Source: an uncultured Clostridia bacterium (GTDB lineage: Bacteria > Bacillota_A > Clostridia > Oscillospirales > Acutalibacteraceae). From it: DNA of 7,860 nucleotides. The notes under the pieces were generated by a model. The model saw nothing but the letters and a program-made list of their open reading frames with translations. It searched no databases and was not told the DNA's origin. The stretch covers positions 1 to 7,860 of the forward strand of contig CALWIE010000157.1 in assembly GCA_944380625.1 (NCBI GenBank), read 5' to 3'. The position numbers and the translations under genes were made by a program. Positions 1 to 7,860 of the stretch are shown piece by piece. The stretch's first letter is position 1, and the number at the start of each line of letters is the position of its first letter.

Positions 1-36
1 GAGCTGGCCCATTTTATCCGGACGGGGCAGCGGTGA
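1..36 (+). CDS. possible 3' end of an upstream gene (partial)
   Basis: Frame 1 reads eleven sense codons ([11 protein letters not shown]) and then TGA at 34-36. Nine of the eleven codons end in G or C, which matches codon use in the rest of the window. Frame 3 is also open to a TGA at 45-47 (ending PDGAAVIEI), but only about half of its codons end in G/C, so frame 1 is preferred. The fragment is too short to assign a family. If real, it ends about 30 bp before uvrA with no terminator between, so it could be co-transcribed with it. Confidence 0.3.
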   Translation, partial: ELAHFIRTGQR

Positions 37-68
37 TTGAGATTTGATAGGATAGAGAGGGAACTGCC

Positions 69-2894
<2,826 letters not shown>

Positions 2895-2900
2895 GAAAAG

Positions 2901-2933
2901 CCTCTCCGGCCATGCCGGGGAGGTTTTTCTTTT
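2901..2933 (+). terminator. intrinsic terminator after uvrA
   Basis: A 10-bp stem (2901-2910 with 2914-2923, one G-U pair) closes a CAT loop and is followed directly by the T-rich tract TTTTTCTTTT at 2924-2933. It begins six bases after the uvrA stop codon and should end that transcript. Confidence 0.93.
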
Positions 2934-3016
2934 GGATGCCTCCAGATGGGAACACCTCTGCTAGAAGCAAAAGATATAAAAGAATACACCATAGAGCCTA
3001 TTTTTTAGAAATACCC
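2934..3016. other. AT-rich intergenic spacer
   Basis: This stretch between the uvrA terminator and the next promoter is clearly richer in A/T than its surroundings, for example around 2968-3010. I see no gene, repeat or RNA structure in it. The A/T content may act as an UP-like element for the promoter at 3017-3044, but that is inference. Confidence 0.4.
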
Positions 3017-3044
3017 TTGCAGACCAGGGCAAATGTGCTATAAT
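3017..3044 (+). promoter_or_regulatory. sigma-A promoter for the lipoprotein gene
   Basis: The -35 box is TTGCAG (3017-3022). After a 16-bp spacer comes a perfect TATAAT (3039-3044). An upstream TG at 3036-3037 gives an extended -10 (TGCTATAAT). Transcription would start near 3051, leaving a leader of about 50 nt before the ATG at 3101. Confidence 0.8.
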
Positions 3045-3100
3045 GAAAGGGAAAAAGGACTTTACACGCGTTGGCCGCCGGGAGGAAGGAGTGGATTTCC

Positions 3101-4549
3101 ATGAAAAAGCTGTTGGTTCTGTTTGCCGCCCTGTGCTTGGGGCTGCTGTGCGCCTGCGGCGGCGGGGAGGAGGGCGCCTCCCGGCCGGCAGCGGGAGGGA
3201 CTTCCTCCTCCGCACAGGTCCAGGAGGCGGGCGGCGAGGACGGCTCCCCCCTGGCCGCGGAGCCCTCGGCGGGCGGGGCCTTTGCCGACCCCCCTTCCCT
3301 GGCCGCAGCCTGCGAGCTGGGGTATGTGTACATGCTCCCCTGCGGCTATGAGTGGACCTGCCGGTCGGAGAGTGGGGAAGAGGTCTCCGCCATCGCCGAC
3401 AGCGCCCATCCCCTGGAGCTGCAGGGGGAGATGCCCCGCTTAAACGGCGCGGGGAAGGCCTGGCTGCGCACAGCCCGGGAGTTCCCAGACCTTGCGCCCG
3501 ACCAGGCGGCCGTCCGGGCCTGGCCCGACACCGCCTGGGGGAACCCCTCCGCAGAGGGGAAGGAGGTCCCCTGGGAGGAGGGCGGCTTCCAGCTGCTGGA
3601 GGGGGGCTGGGTCTACGAGCTGACCCTCACCTGGACCAGCCCCAAGGACTGGGGCGGCACGGCCCGCTACTGCTTTTGGGGGGTGAACACCCCGGAGGCT
3701 CTGGCCCTGGAGGAGGATGGCACCATGGTGGAGGATCCCCCCGCCATGGAGGTGTCCTGCGGGGAGGAGACCCTCACCGCGGCCCGGGGCGGCGGCGGGG
3801 ATTGGTCCTCGGACTTTTTGGACAGCATGGTGGCCACCGGGGGCGGGCACGATTACATCGGCCCCATCAAAGAGCGGGACAACCTGCCCTTCTTCAGCGG
3901 GGAGCCCGGGGACAGGGTGAGCCTTTCCTGGGAGTGCCCCCAGCCGGACCAGCTCACTGTCACCGCCCTCTCCCCCGGCGGGGAGAGCCGGGAGGTGCCC
4001 TGGGAGGACTACGGCTTCTCCCTGGAGGAGGGGGAGTGGATCTACACGGTCAGCGCCCGGTGGGTCTCCCACAACAAGTGGGGCGGCGAGGTGAATTACG
4101 CCTTTGTGGCCACGGACCGGGACCAGACCTTGGAGAAATTCCCCTACGCCCCGCCCAGGCTCACCCTGTTCTGCGAGGCCTCCCACGAGGAGCTGACCCT
4201 GCGCCCGGAGGGCCTTCAGTGGAGCGCCCTGCTTCCCGACGGCTCCCAGAAGGACCTGGAGGAAGCCGGGGCCCATCCCCTGGAGAGGCAGGAGGACATC
4301 CTGTGGCTCATCGGCATTGAGGGGGTGGACTTCACCTGGGAGGGCCTTGCTCCGGATCAGGTGACGGTGGAGGCCTGGCCCGCCTCCGCCTGGGGGGAGA
4401 CGGACACCCCGCCCCAAGAGGTGGAGGCCGGCGCCTCCGGCTTTACCATGCTGAAAGGGGAGTGGGTCTATCAGGTCACCGGGGTGTGGTCCGGCACCCA
4501 GGAGTGGAGCGGCCAGGCCAGCTACTGCTTCTTGGGGGCCCCGGTGTGA
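3101..4549 (+). CDS. secreted lipoprotein with three tandem Trp-rich domains, function unknown
   Basis: I do not recognise a named family. The 482-residue product starts MKKLLVLFAALCLG and has a lipobox LCAC with the lipidated cysteine at C19, so it should be exported, cut by signal peptidase II and anchored on the outer face of the membrane. Residues about 20-70 form a Gly/Ala/Ser/Glu-rich linker. The rest holds three related units, roughly 75-195, 216-345 and 353-482. Each shows a PDQ motif (P133, P282, P418), then W-[VI]-Y (W170, W313, W455), then a second Trp exactly 14 residues later (W184, W327, W469) within a [DKE]WGG-like motif, and a closing Y-x-F. This suggests a beta-rich extracellular domain, by inference. 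The frame is open from a TTG at 3071, but the ATG at 3101 is chosen because GGAGGAAGGAG lies at 3081-3091 and the signal peptide starts there. It appears monocistronic, with its own promoter and terminator. Confidence 0.88.
   Translation: MKKLLVLFAALCLGLLCACGGGEEGASRPAAGGTSSSAQVQEAGGEDGSPLAAEPSAGGAFADPPSLAAACELGYVYMLPCGYEWTCRSESGEEVSAIADSAHPLELQGEMPRLNGAGKAWLRTAREFPDLAPDQAAVRAWPDTAWGNPSAEGKEVPWEEGGFQLLEGGWVYELTLTWTSPKDWGGTARYCFWGVNTPEALALEEDGTMVEDPPAMEVSCGEETLTAARGGGGDWSSDFLDSMVATGGGHDYIGPIKERDNLPFFSGEPGDRVSLSWECPQPDQLTVTALSPGGESREVPWEDYGFSLEEGEWIYTVSARWVSHNKWGGEVNYAFVATDRDQTLEKFPYAPPRLTLFCEASHEELTLRPEGLQWSALLPDGSQKDLEEAGAHPLERQEDILWLIGIEGVDFTWEGLAPDQVTVEAWPASAWGETDTPPQEVEAGASGFTMLKGEWVYQVTGVWSGTQEWSGQASYCFLGAPV
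3323..4549 (+). repeat. three diverged tandem repeats inside the lipoprotein gene
   Basis: At protein level the units are about 3323-3685, 3746-4135 and 4157-4546. PDQ-to-WxY spacing is 36, 30 and 36 residues, and WxY-to-second-Trp spacing is 14 in all three. Units 1 and 3 are the closest pair. They share AHPLE (residues 102-106 and 391-395), encoded by the same 15 bases (GCCCATCCCCTGGAG) at 3404-3418 and 4271-4285, and both carry an AWP...AWG segment after PDQ. Unit 2 lacks these and carries a Gly-rich insertion instead. Most of the DNA has diverged, so the duplication looks old. Confidence 0.8.
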
Positions 4550-4570
4550 GCCCTTGGGGGAAAACTTTGG

Positions 4571-4618
4571 CCGGGAGTGGGAGAAAAGTCTCCCACCCCC
4601 GGTTTTTCTTGCTTTTTT
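4571..4618 (+). terminator. intrinsic terminator after the lipoprotein gene
   Basis: The left arm (4571-4584) and right arm (4589-4602) form a 14-bp stem with a single A-C mismatch and an AAAG loop. A long T-rich tract follows (4603-4618). The structure starts 21 bases after the lipoprotein stop codon. Confidence 0.93.
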
Positions 4619-4637
4619 CCCCGGTTTCGACTATAAT
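4609..4637 (+). promoter_or_regulatory. sigma-A promoter for the DUF5685 / J-protein operon
   Basis: TTGCTT (4609-4614) is followed by a 17-bp spacer and a perfect TATAAT (4632-4637). The -35 box lies inside the T-tract of the preceding terminator, so the two elements are packed with no gap. Transcription would begin near 4644. A second -10-like TACAAT at 4677-4682 has no good -35 partner and may be chance. The leader to the ATG at 4755 is about 110 nt. Confidence 0.78.
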
Positions 4638-4647
4638 TGTTCACAGT

Positions 4648-4658
4648 GTGTTCAACAC
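4648..4658. promoter_or_regulatory. short palindrome at the transcription start, candidate operator
   Basis: GTGTTCAACAC is a perfect 5-bp inverted repeat around a single C. It sits about +4 to +14 from the predicted start of the operon transcript, a usual place for a repressor to bind. An 11-bp palindrome can arise by chance, and no regulator is identified for it. Confidence 0.3.
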
Positions 4659-4708
4659 CTTCTCGCCGGAATGGGATACAATAAATTCCGCATAAGGTGC
4701 GGGAAAAG

Positions 4709-4723
4709 GGCGGGTCTCCCGCC
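4709..4723 (+). other. leader hairpin upstream of the DUF5685 gene
   Basis: GGCGGG and CCCGCC form a perfect 6-bp G/C stem with a TCT loop in the 5' leader. A looser stem precedes it (about 4685-4703). The best Shine-Dalgarno-like run (AAAGGAAAG near 4726-4734) lies over 20 nt before the ATG, so leader folding could affect translation. No known riboswitch class is recognised. Confidence 0.35.
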
Positions 4724-4754
4724 AGAAAGGAAAGCCTTCCGGGGCGGGTGCGGT

Positions 4755-5669
4755 ATGTTTGGCTATGTGCGGCCTTTTAAATCGGAGCTGCTGGTGCGCC
4801 AGTACGACCAGTACAAGGCGGCCTACTGCCAGCTGTGCCGGGCCTTGAAAAACCACTACGGCCGGGCGGCCTCCTTTACCCTGAGCTACGACTGCACCTT
4901 TTACGCCCTGCTGGCCCTCTCCCTAAAGGAGACAAAGCTCACCCTGCGCCACGGCCGCTGCGTGATGAACCCGCTGAAAAAGTGCGACTACCTGGAGAGT
5001 TCCGGGGAAGCCTATCACCGGGCGGCGGCCCTGTCTGTCCTGCTGACCTACCACAAGCTCCGGGACGACCTGGAGGACGAAGGCTTTTGGAAGTCCCTGG
5101 GGAGCCGGCTGTGCTTGCCCTTTGTCTCCTCCAAGGCGAAAAAGGCGGGGGCGGAGTTCCCCTTTTTGGCCGCAGAGGCCCAAAAGGCCATGGAGGCCCA
5201 AGCCGCCGCCGAGAGGGAGCGCGCCGGGGTGGACGCGTGCGCCGAGCCCACGGCCCGGCTGCTGGAGGCCCTGTTTGGGGAGCTTGCCTGCAACGGGCTG
5301 CAAAAGGCGGCTCTGGAGCGGTTCGGCTACTTTTTGGGCCGGTGGGTCTACCTGATGGACGCCGCCGACGACCTGGAGGAAGACCTGGAGGAGGGCGCCT
5401 TTAACCCCTTTATCCCCCGGCTGGGGCTGGAGGGAAAGAAAACCCTCTCCCCCGAAGAGCGCAAGGCCGCGGACGGGGCCATGAACCAGGCCCTGAACGC
5501 TACGGCGGCCCAGATGCTCCTGGCCTTCCAGCTGATCGACCTGGGGGATTTCGGGCCCATTCTGGAAAACGTGGTGGAAAAAGGCCTGCCGGAGATCCAG
5601 CGGGAGATCCTGTTTTTGCACGTGCGGGAAAAGCGCAAGGGCCGGCCGGAGCCGGAGGACCTGGCCTGA
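4755..5669 (+). CDS. DUF5685 family protein
   Basis: The 304-residue product starts MFGYVRPFKSEL and continues with YCQLCRAL. From memory this is the typical opening of DUF5685, a Clostridia-associated family of unknown function. No signal peptide is apparent. Two cysteine pairs are visible, C25-x2-C28 and C69-x7-C77, plus C47 in an SYDCTF motif. Two acidic helices stand out: DDLEDE at 104-109 and D202-x2-DDLEED at 202-210, followed by G-x-FNPF. The pair resembles in layout the Asp-rich metal-diphosphate motifs of all-alpha isoprenoid synthases, but this is only an analogy. The frame is open from 4554, yet that stretch contains the terminator and promoter, so the ATG at 4755 is the start; family members begin there too. 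The ribosome site is weak (GGGGCGGG). It is the first gene of a likely operon with the J-protein gene 118 bp downstream. Confidence 0.85.
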   Translation: MFGYVRPFKSELLVRQYDQYKAAYCQLCRALKNHYGRAASFTLSYDCTFYALLALSLKETKLTLRHGRCVMNPLKKCDYLESSGEAYHRAAALSVLLTYHKLRDDLEDEGFWKSLGSRLCLPFVSSKAKKAGAEFPFLAAEAQKAMEAQAAAERERAGVDACAEPTARLLEALFGELACNGLQKAALERFGYFLGRWVYLMDAADDLEEDLEEGAFNPFIPRLGLEGKKTLSPEERKAADGAMNQALNATAAQMLLAFQLIDLGDFGPILENVVEKGLPEIQREILFLHVREKRKGRPEPEDLA

Positions 5670-5741
5670 GCGGGCCCGGCTGTTTTGGGAAGACCGCCCC
5701 GAAGGGGCTTTACCTATACAAGAGGAACGACCATATACCAA

Positions 5742-5772
5742 CGGCAATGGGCCTGCCCCGGGCGGGCCGCCG
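5742..5772 (+). other. GC-rich hairpin just before the J-protein ribosome binding site
   Basis: An 8-bp stem with one G-U pair (5750-5757 with 5761-5768, CCG loop) is extended by CGGC/GCCG (5742-5745 with 5769-5772) across a four-base bulge. It ends one base before the AAAAGGAG that serves the next gene and has no T-tract, so it is not a normal terminator. It could protect mRNA ends or tune expression between the two genes. Confidence 0.5.
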
Positions 5773-5787
5773 AAAAGGAGACGCAGT

Positions 5788-6408
5788 ATGACAGACCCGT
5801 ATAAGGTTTTGGGGGTGTCCCCCTCCGCCACCGACGAGGAGGTAAAAGACGCCTACCGGAAGCTCGCCAAGAAATACCACCCGGACCAGTACGCCGACAG
5901 CCCATTAAAGGACCTGGCCGATGAGAAGATGAAGGAGATCAACGAGGCCTACGACGCCATCACCGCCCAGCGCAAGGCCGGGGGGAACCGGGGCTACAAC
6001 GGCGCCTACAACAACGTGGGCAGCCGGGGGAACTCCGGCTTTAACGATGTGCGCAGCCTGATCATGTCCGGGCGCATCGCCGACGCGGAACAGATTTTAA
6101 ACGGCGTGCCCGCCGAGCGGCGCAACGCCGAGTGGTACTTTTTAAAGGGATCGGTGCTCTACCGCCGGGGCTGGCTGGAGGAGGCCAAGGACCACTTTTC
6201 CCGGGCCTGCCAGATGGACCCCGGCAACGGGGAGTACAGCGCCGCCCTGAACCAGGCCATGAACCAGGGCAGCGGGGTCTACGGGGGCTACCGGCCCAAT
6301 ATGAATATGAACGCGGGGAGCTGCAACTCCTGCGACATGTGCTCCACTTTGATCTGCGCCGACTGCTGCTGCGAGTGCATGGGCGGCGACCTGATCTCCT
6401 GCTGCTGA
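5788..6408 (+). CDS. J-domain (DnaJ-like) co-chaperone with TPR-like segment and Cys-rich tail
   Basis: J-domain proteins stimulate the ATPase of Hsp70 (DnaK) and bring it clients or a location. Residues 1-65 form a clear J-domain: TDPYKVLGV, the helix KDAYRKLAKKYHPD, and the essential HPD at 31-33. A Gly/Asn/Tyr-rich linker (about 66-86) follows, then a helical stretch (about 88-150) with a TPR-like unit around 113-146 (W116, Y118, L-x3-G, then EEAKDHFSRA and MDPGN). The DnaJ zinc domain and substrate-binding beta domains are absent, so this is a class C J-protein and not DnaJ itself. The last 28 residues hold ten cysteines (179, 182, 185, 190, 193-195, 197, 205, 206), including CCCEC and a terminal CC. 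AAAAGGAG with 7-nt spacing fixes the ATG. It lies between the DUF5685 gene and a membrane-protein gene. From memory, a J-protein with this kind of tail recurs next to DUF5685 in Clostridia. Confidence 0.92.
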   Translation: MTDPYKVLGVSPSATDEEVKDAYRKLAKKYHPDQYADSPLKDLADEKMKEINEAYDAITAQRKAGGNRGYNGAYNNVGSRGNSGFNDVRSLIMSGRIADAEQILNGVPAERRNAEWYFLKGSVLYRRGWLEEAKDHFSRACQMDPGNGEYSAALNQAMNQGSGVYGGYRPNMNMNAGSCNSCDMCSTLICADCCCECMGGDLISCC

Positions 6409-6426
6409 GAAAGGAGAGGCCGTCCG

Positions 6427-6966
6427 GTGAAAAATTCCATGAAACTGGCCTTTTCCGGGGTGGTTGCCGCCCTCTCCACGGTGGTGCTGATGCTGACGGG
6501 CGCGGCCCCCATGGCCACCTTGGCCTTGCCCGCCCTGGCCGGGTGCTTGGTGATCCCCGTGGTGGTGGAGGCAGGGCTCCCCTGGGGCTTTGGGGTCTAT
6601 GGGGTGTGCAGCGTGCTGGGCTTTCTGCTGGCCCCGGACCGGGAGGCCTTCCTGTTTTACCTGGTGTTTTTCGGCTATTACCCGGCCCTGTTCGCCGTGC
6701 TGGGGCGCATCCGCAGCCGGGTGCTGCGCTATGGAGCGAAGCTTTTGGTGTTCAACGCCGCCCTGGGGCTGGAGATTCTTCTCTCCGTGTACGTGCTGGG
6801 CATCCCCTTTGAGGCCTTCACCTTTTTGGGCCCGGCGGGGCCTGCGGCCCTGTGGGCGCTGGCCAACGGGGTGTTCGTGGTGTACGACCTGGCCCTGGAG
6901 GGGCTCATTGTCCAGTACTTAAACCGCCTTCACGACCGGCTGGGGAGGATTCTCAAGGGAAAATAG
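6427..6966 (+). CDS. polytopic membrane protein, ECF S-component-like, function unknown
   Basis: The 179-residue product is strongly hydrophobic, with about five or six membrane segments (roughly 7-24, 29-47, 53-69, 75-92, 104-124 and 138-160) and basic ends (KNSMK; RLHDRLGRILKGK). Size, segment number and the opening KLAFSGVVAALSTVVLML resemble substrate-binding S components of energy-coupling factor transporters, but no substrate-specific motif is recognised, so this is a fold guess. Polar features between segments are APDREA at 69-74, a basic loop RIRSR at 94-98 and YDLALE at 153-158. The GTG start is chosen because AGAAAGGAG ends 10 nt before it; the next ATG (6439) is too far from that site. 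The start lies 18 nt after the J-protein stop, so translation is probably coupled in the same operon. Similar small proteins are common and unannotated in Clostridia, from memory. Confidence 0.85.
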   Translation: MKNSMKLAFSGVVAALSTVVLMLTGAAPMATLALPALAGCLVIPVVVEAGLPWGFGVYGVCSVLGFLLAPDREAFLFYLVFFGYYPALFAVLGRIRSRVLRYGAKLLVFNAALGLEILLSVYVLGIPFEAFTFLGPAGPAALWALANGVFVVYDLALEGLIVQYLNRLHDRLGRILKGK

Positions 6967-6977
6967 GGGAAAGACAG

Positions 6978-7008
6978 GGACTGCCGCAGCTTTGCGGCGG
7001 TCCTTTTT
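6978..7008 (+). terminator. intrinsic terminator closing the three-gene operon
   Basis: An 11-bp stem (6978-6988 with 6993-7003, one G-U pair) with a GCTT loop is followed by TTTTT at 7004-7008. It begins 11 bases after the stop codon of the membrane-protein gene and marks the end of the operon. Confidence 0.93.
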
Positions 7009-7072
7009 GCATGGGGAGGGGGCTTTCCTTGCATATAAATTCCCCAAATCCAGAGAATCTTGGCTAAATCCC

Positions 7073-7101
7073 TTGATTTTTGCAGGGGAACGCCGTAAAA
7101 T
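7073..7101 (+). promoter_or_regulatory. sigma-A promoter for the RpiR-type regulator
   Basis: TTGATT (7073-7078), a 17-bp spacer and TAAAAT (7096-7101) make a good vegetative promoter. The start site would be near 7108, about 70 nt before the ATG at 7180. The sequence between the terminator at 7008 and this promoter is AT-rich (around 7031-7080) and shows no gene. Confidence 0.75.
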
Positions 7102-7121
7102 GAATCTGTATGTGTTGCTTT

Positions 7122-7142
7122 CCCGTGGGGGCGCCCCACGGG
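7122..7142. promoter_or_regulatory. perfect inverted repeat in the regulator leader, candidate operator or RNA hairpin
   Basis: CCCGTGGGG and CCCCACGGG form a perfect 9-bp inverted repeat around GCG, starting about 14 bases after the predicted transcription start. The flanks GCTTT (7117-7121) and AAAAGC (7148-7153) could extend the fold. It has no T-tract, so it is not an ordinary terminator. It could be a binding site for the RpiR-type protein encoded downstream (autoregulation) or an mRNA-stabilising structure. Confidence 0.5.
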
Positions 7143-7179
7143 CGCGGAAAAGCTTGATGGGAAGGAAGGAAGAGAGAAC

Positions 7180-7860
7180 ATGAACAGCCAGCTTGCCGAA
7201 CGCATCCGCCAAAAGAGCGGGAGCTTCTCCAAAGGCCAGCGGATGATTGCCCGGTATATTGAGGAGCACTCCGACCAGGTGGCCTTTATGACGGCCTCCA
7301 AGCTGGGGCAGACGGTGGGGGTCAGCGAATCCACGGTGGTGCGGTTCGCCACGGAGATCGGCTACTCCGGCTACCCGGCCCTGCAGCAGGCCATGCAGGA
7401 GATGATCCGCAGCAAGATGACCAGCGTCCAGCGCCTGGAGCGCACCTACCGGAACATCCCGGCGGACCGTCTTTTGGACGAGGTGCTGGACCAGGACATC
7501 GACATTTTGAAGCGCACCAAGGAAAACGTGGACCGGGAGGCCTTTTACCGGGCGGTGGAGGCCCTGGTGGGGGCCAAAAAGGTCTATGTGCTGGGGGCGG
7601 GCAGCTCCCTGGCCCTGGCCACCTTCCTGGCCCACTACCTGCGCCTGGTGTTCGACACCGTCCACCTGGTGGAGGCCACCAGCGAGGCCACCATCCTCCA
7701 GCAGATGGTGCGCATTGGGGAGGGGGACGCGGTGATCGCCATCAGCTTCCCCCGGTACTCCAAAAAGGCCGTGAAGACCATGAAGTACGCCCAGTCTCAA
7801 AAGGCCACCACCGTGGCCATCACCGACAGCCCCCTGTCCCCCCTGGCCCAGTACGCCTCC
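7180..7860 (+). CDS. MurR/RpiR family transcriptional regulator (3' end cut by window)
   Basis: The 227 visible residues show the two-domain layout of the RpiR family: an N-terminal HTH domain (about 1-77) that binds DNA, and a SIS domain that senses a phosphorylated sugar or similar ligand. The HTH is visible as FSKGQRMIARYIEEH, then KLGQTVGVSESTVVRFATEIGYSGY (about 41-65, broken here only for description). The SIS domain begins near 130, with VYVLGAGSS at 135-143 and the second strand-loop DAVIAISFPRYSK at 183-195, where S189 and S194 are likely ligand contacts. Family proteins are about 280 residues, so some 50 are missing. A purine-rich GGAAGGAAGGAAGAG (7160-7174) precedes the ATG. The regulated genes, often sugar or amino-sugar catabolism, would lie beyond the window, so the ligand cannot be named. 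It has its own promoter and an inverted repeat in its leader. Confidence 0.95.
   Translation, partial: MNSQLAERIRQKSGSFSKGQRMIARYIEEHSDQVAFMTASKLGQTVGVSESTVVRFATEIGYSGYPALQQAMQEMIRSKMTSVQRLERTYRNIPADRLLDEVLDQDIDILKRTKENVDREAFYRAVEALVGAKKVYVLGAGSSLALATFLAHYLRLVFDTVHLVEATSEATILQQMVRIGEGDAVIAISFPRYSKKAVKTMKYAQSQKATTVAITDSPLSPLAQYAS

Noticed and set aside
40..68. SOS/LexA box upstream of uvrA
   Set aside because: No GAAC-N4-GTTC-like site is visible in the available upstream bases, although only 68 bp can be seen.
3440..4417. Long - strand open frame opposite the lipoprotein gene
   Set aside because: Composition is G/P/L/V-rich with no domain signs. The + strand frame has a promoter, ribosome site, signal peptide and repeated domains.
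4554..4754. In-frame upstream extension of the DUF5685 gene
   Set aside because: It contains the terminator, promoter and leader, and the family starts at MFGYV, so the ATG at 4755 is used.
5696..5712. Small hairpin GCCCC-GAA-GGGGC followed by TTT after the DUF5685 stop
   Set aside because: The stem is only 5 bp and the T-run is three bases, so it is too weak to call a terminator.
5685..5720. Possible internal promoter (TTGGGA ... TATACA) before the J-protein gene
   Set aside because: The spacer would be 24 bp, far from the usual 16-18, and no other -35 fits.
4923..5831. Long - strand open frame across DUF5685 and the J-protein start
   Set aside because: It runs through two well-supported + strand genes and the hairpin between them, with no family match.
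7007..7039. Possible promoter TTGCAT ... TATAAA after the operon terminator
   Set aside because: The spacer is 21 bp and the -35 box overlaps the terminator tail; the pair at 7073-7101 is much better.
6919..7800. Long - strand open frame opposite the regulator
   Set aside because: It spans a terminator, a promoter and the clear HTH/SIS gene on the other strand, so it is a shadow.

Overview
The window looks like chromosomal DNA from a high-GC Clostridia member, most likely Oscillospirales (Flavonifractor / Pseudoflavonifractor / Lawsonibacter-like). This rests on strong G/C preference at third codon positions, Gram-positive style ribosome binding sites (AAGGAG), a lipobox lipoprotein, and a DUF5685 / J-domain gene pair that I remember only from Clostridia. 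The genus is an inference. No mobile element, CRISPR array, tRNA or rRNA is visible. All credible genes lie on the + strand.

Layout. (1) 1-36 is probably the last codons of an upstream gene. (2) 69-2894 is a complete uvrA (excinuclease ABC subunit A), closed by a strong intrinsic terminator at 2901-2933. (3) After an AT-rich spacer with a good promoter (3017-3044), 3101-4549 encodes a secreted lipoprotein built from three diverged tandem copies of a Trp-rich domain that I cannot name. It ends in a second strong terminator (4571-4618). (4) The T-tract of that terminator overlaps the -35 box of the next promoter (4609-4637). This promoter drives a likely three-gene operon: a DUF5685 protein with two Asp-rich motifs and two Cys pairs (4755-5669), a J-domain co-chaperone with a TPR-like segment and a ten-cysteine tail (5788-6408), and a small polytopic membrane protein resembling an ECF-transporter S component (6427-6966). 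A third terminator follows at 6978-7008. (5) A new promoter (7073-7101) and a perfect 9-bp inverted repeat (7122-7142) precede a MurR/RpiR-family regulator with HTH and SIS domains (7180 onward), cut by the window end.

How the parts relate. uvrA, the lipoprotein gene, the three-gene operon and the regulator appear to be four separate transcription units, because each boundary has its own terminator and/or promoter. The most interesting part is the DUF5685 / Cys-tailed J-protein / membrane-protein cluster. Its gene order and translational spacing suggest a shared job, and both soluble proteins carry clustered cysteines. No function is established from sequence alone.
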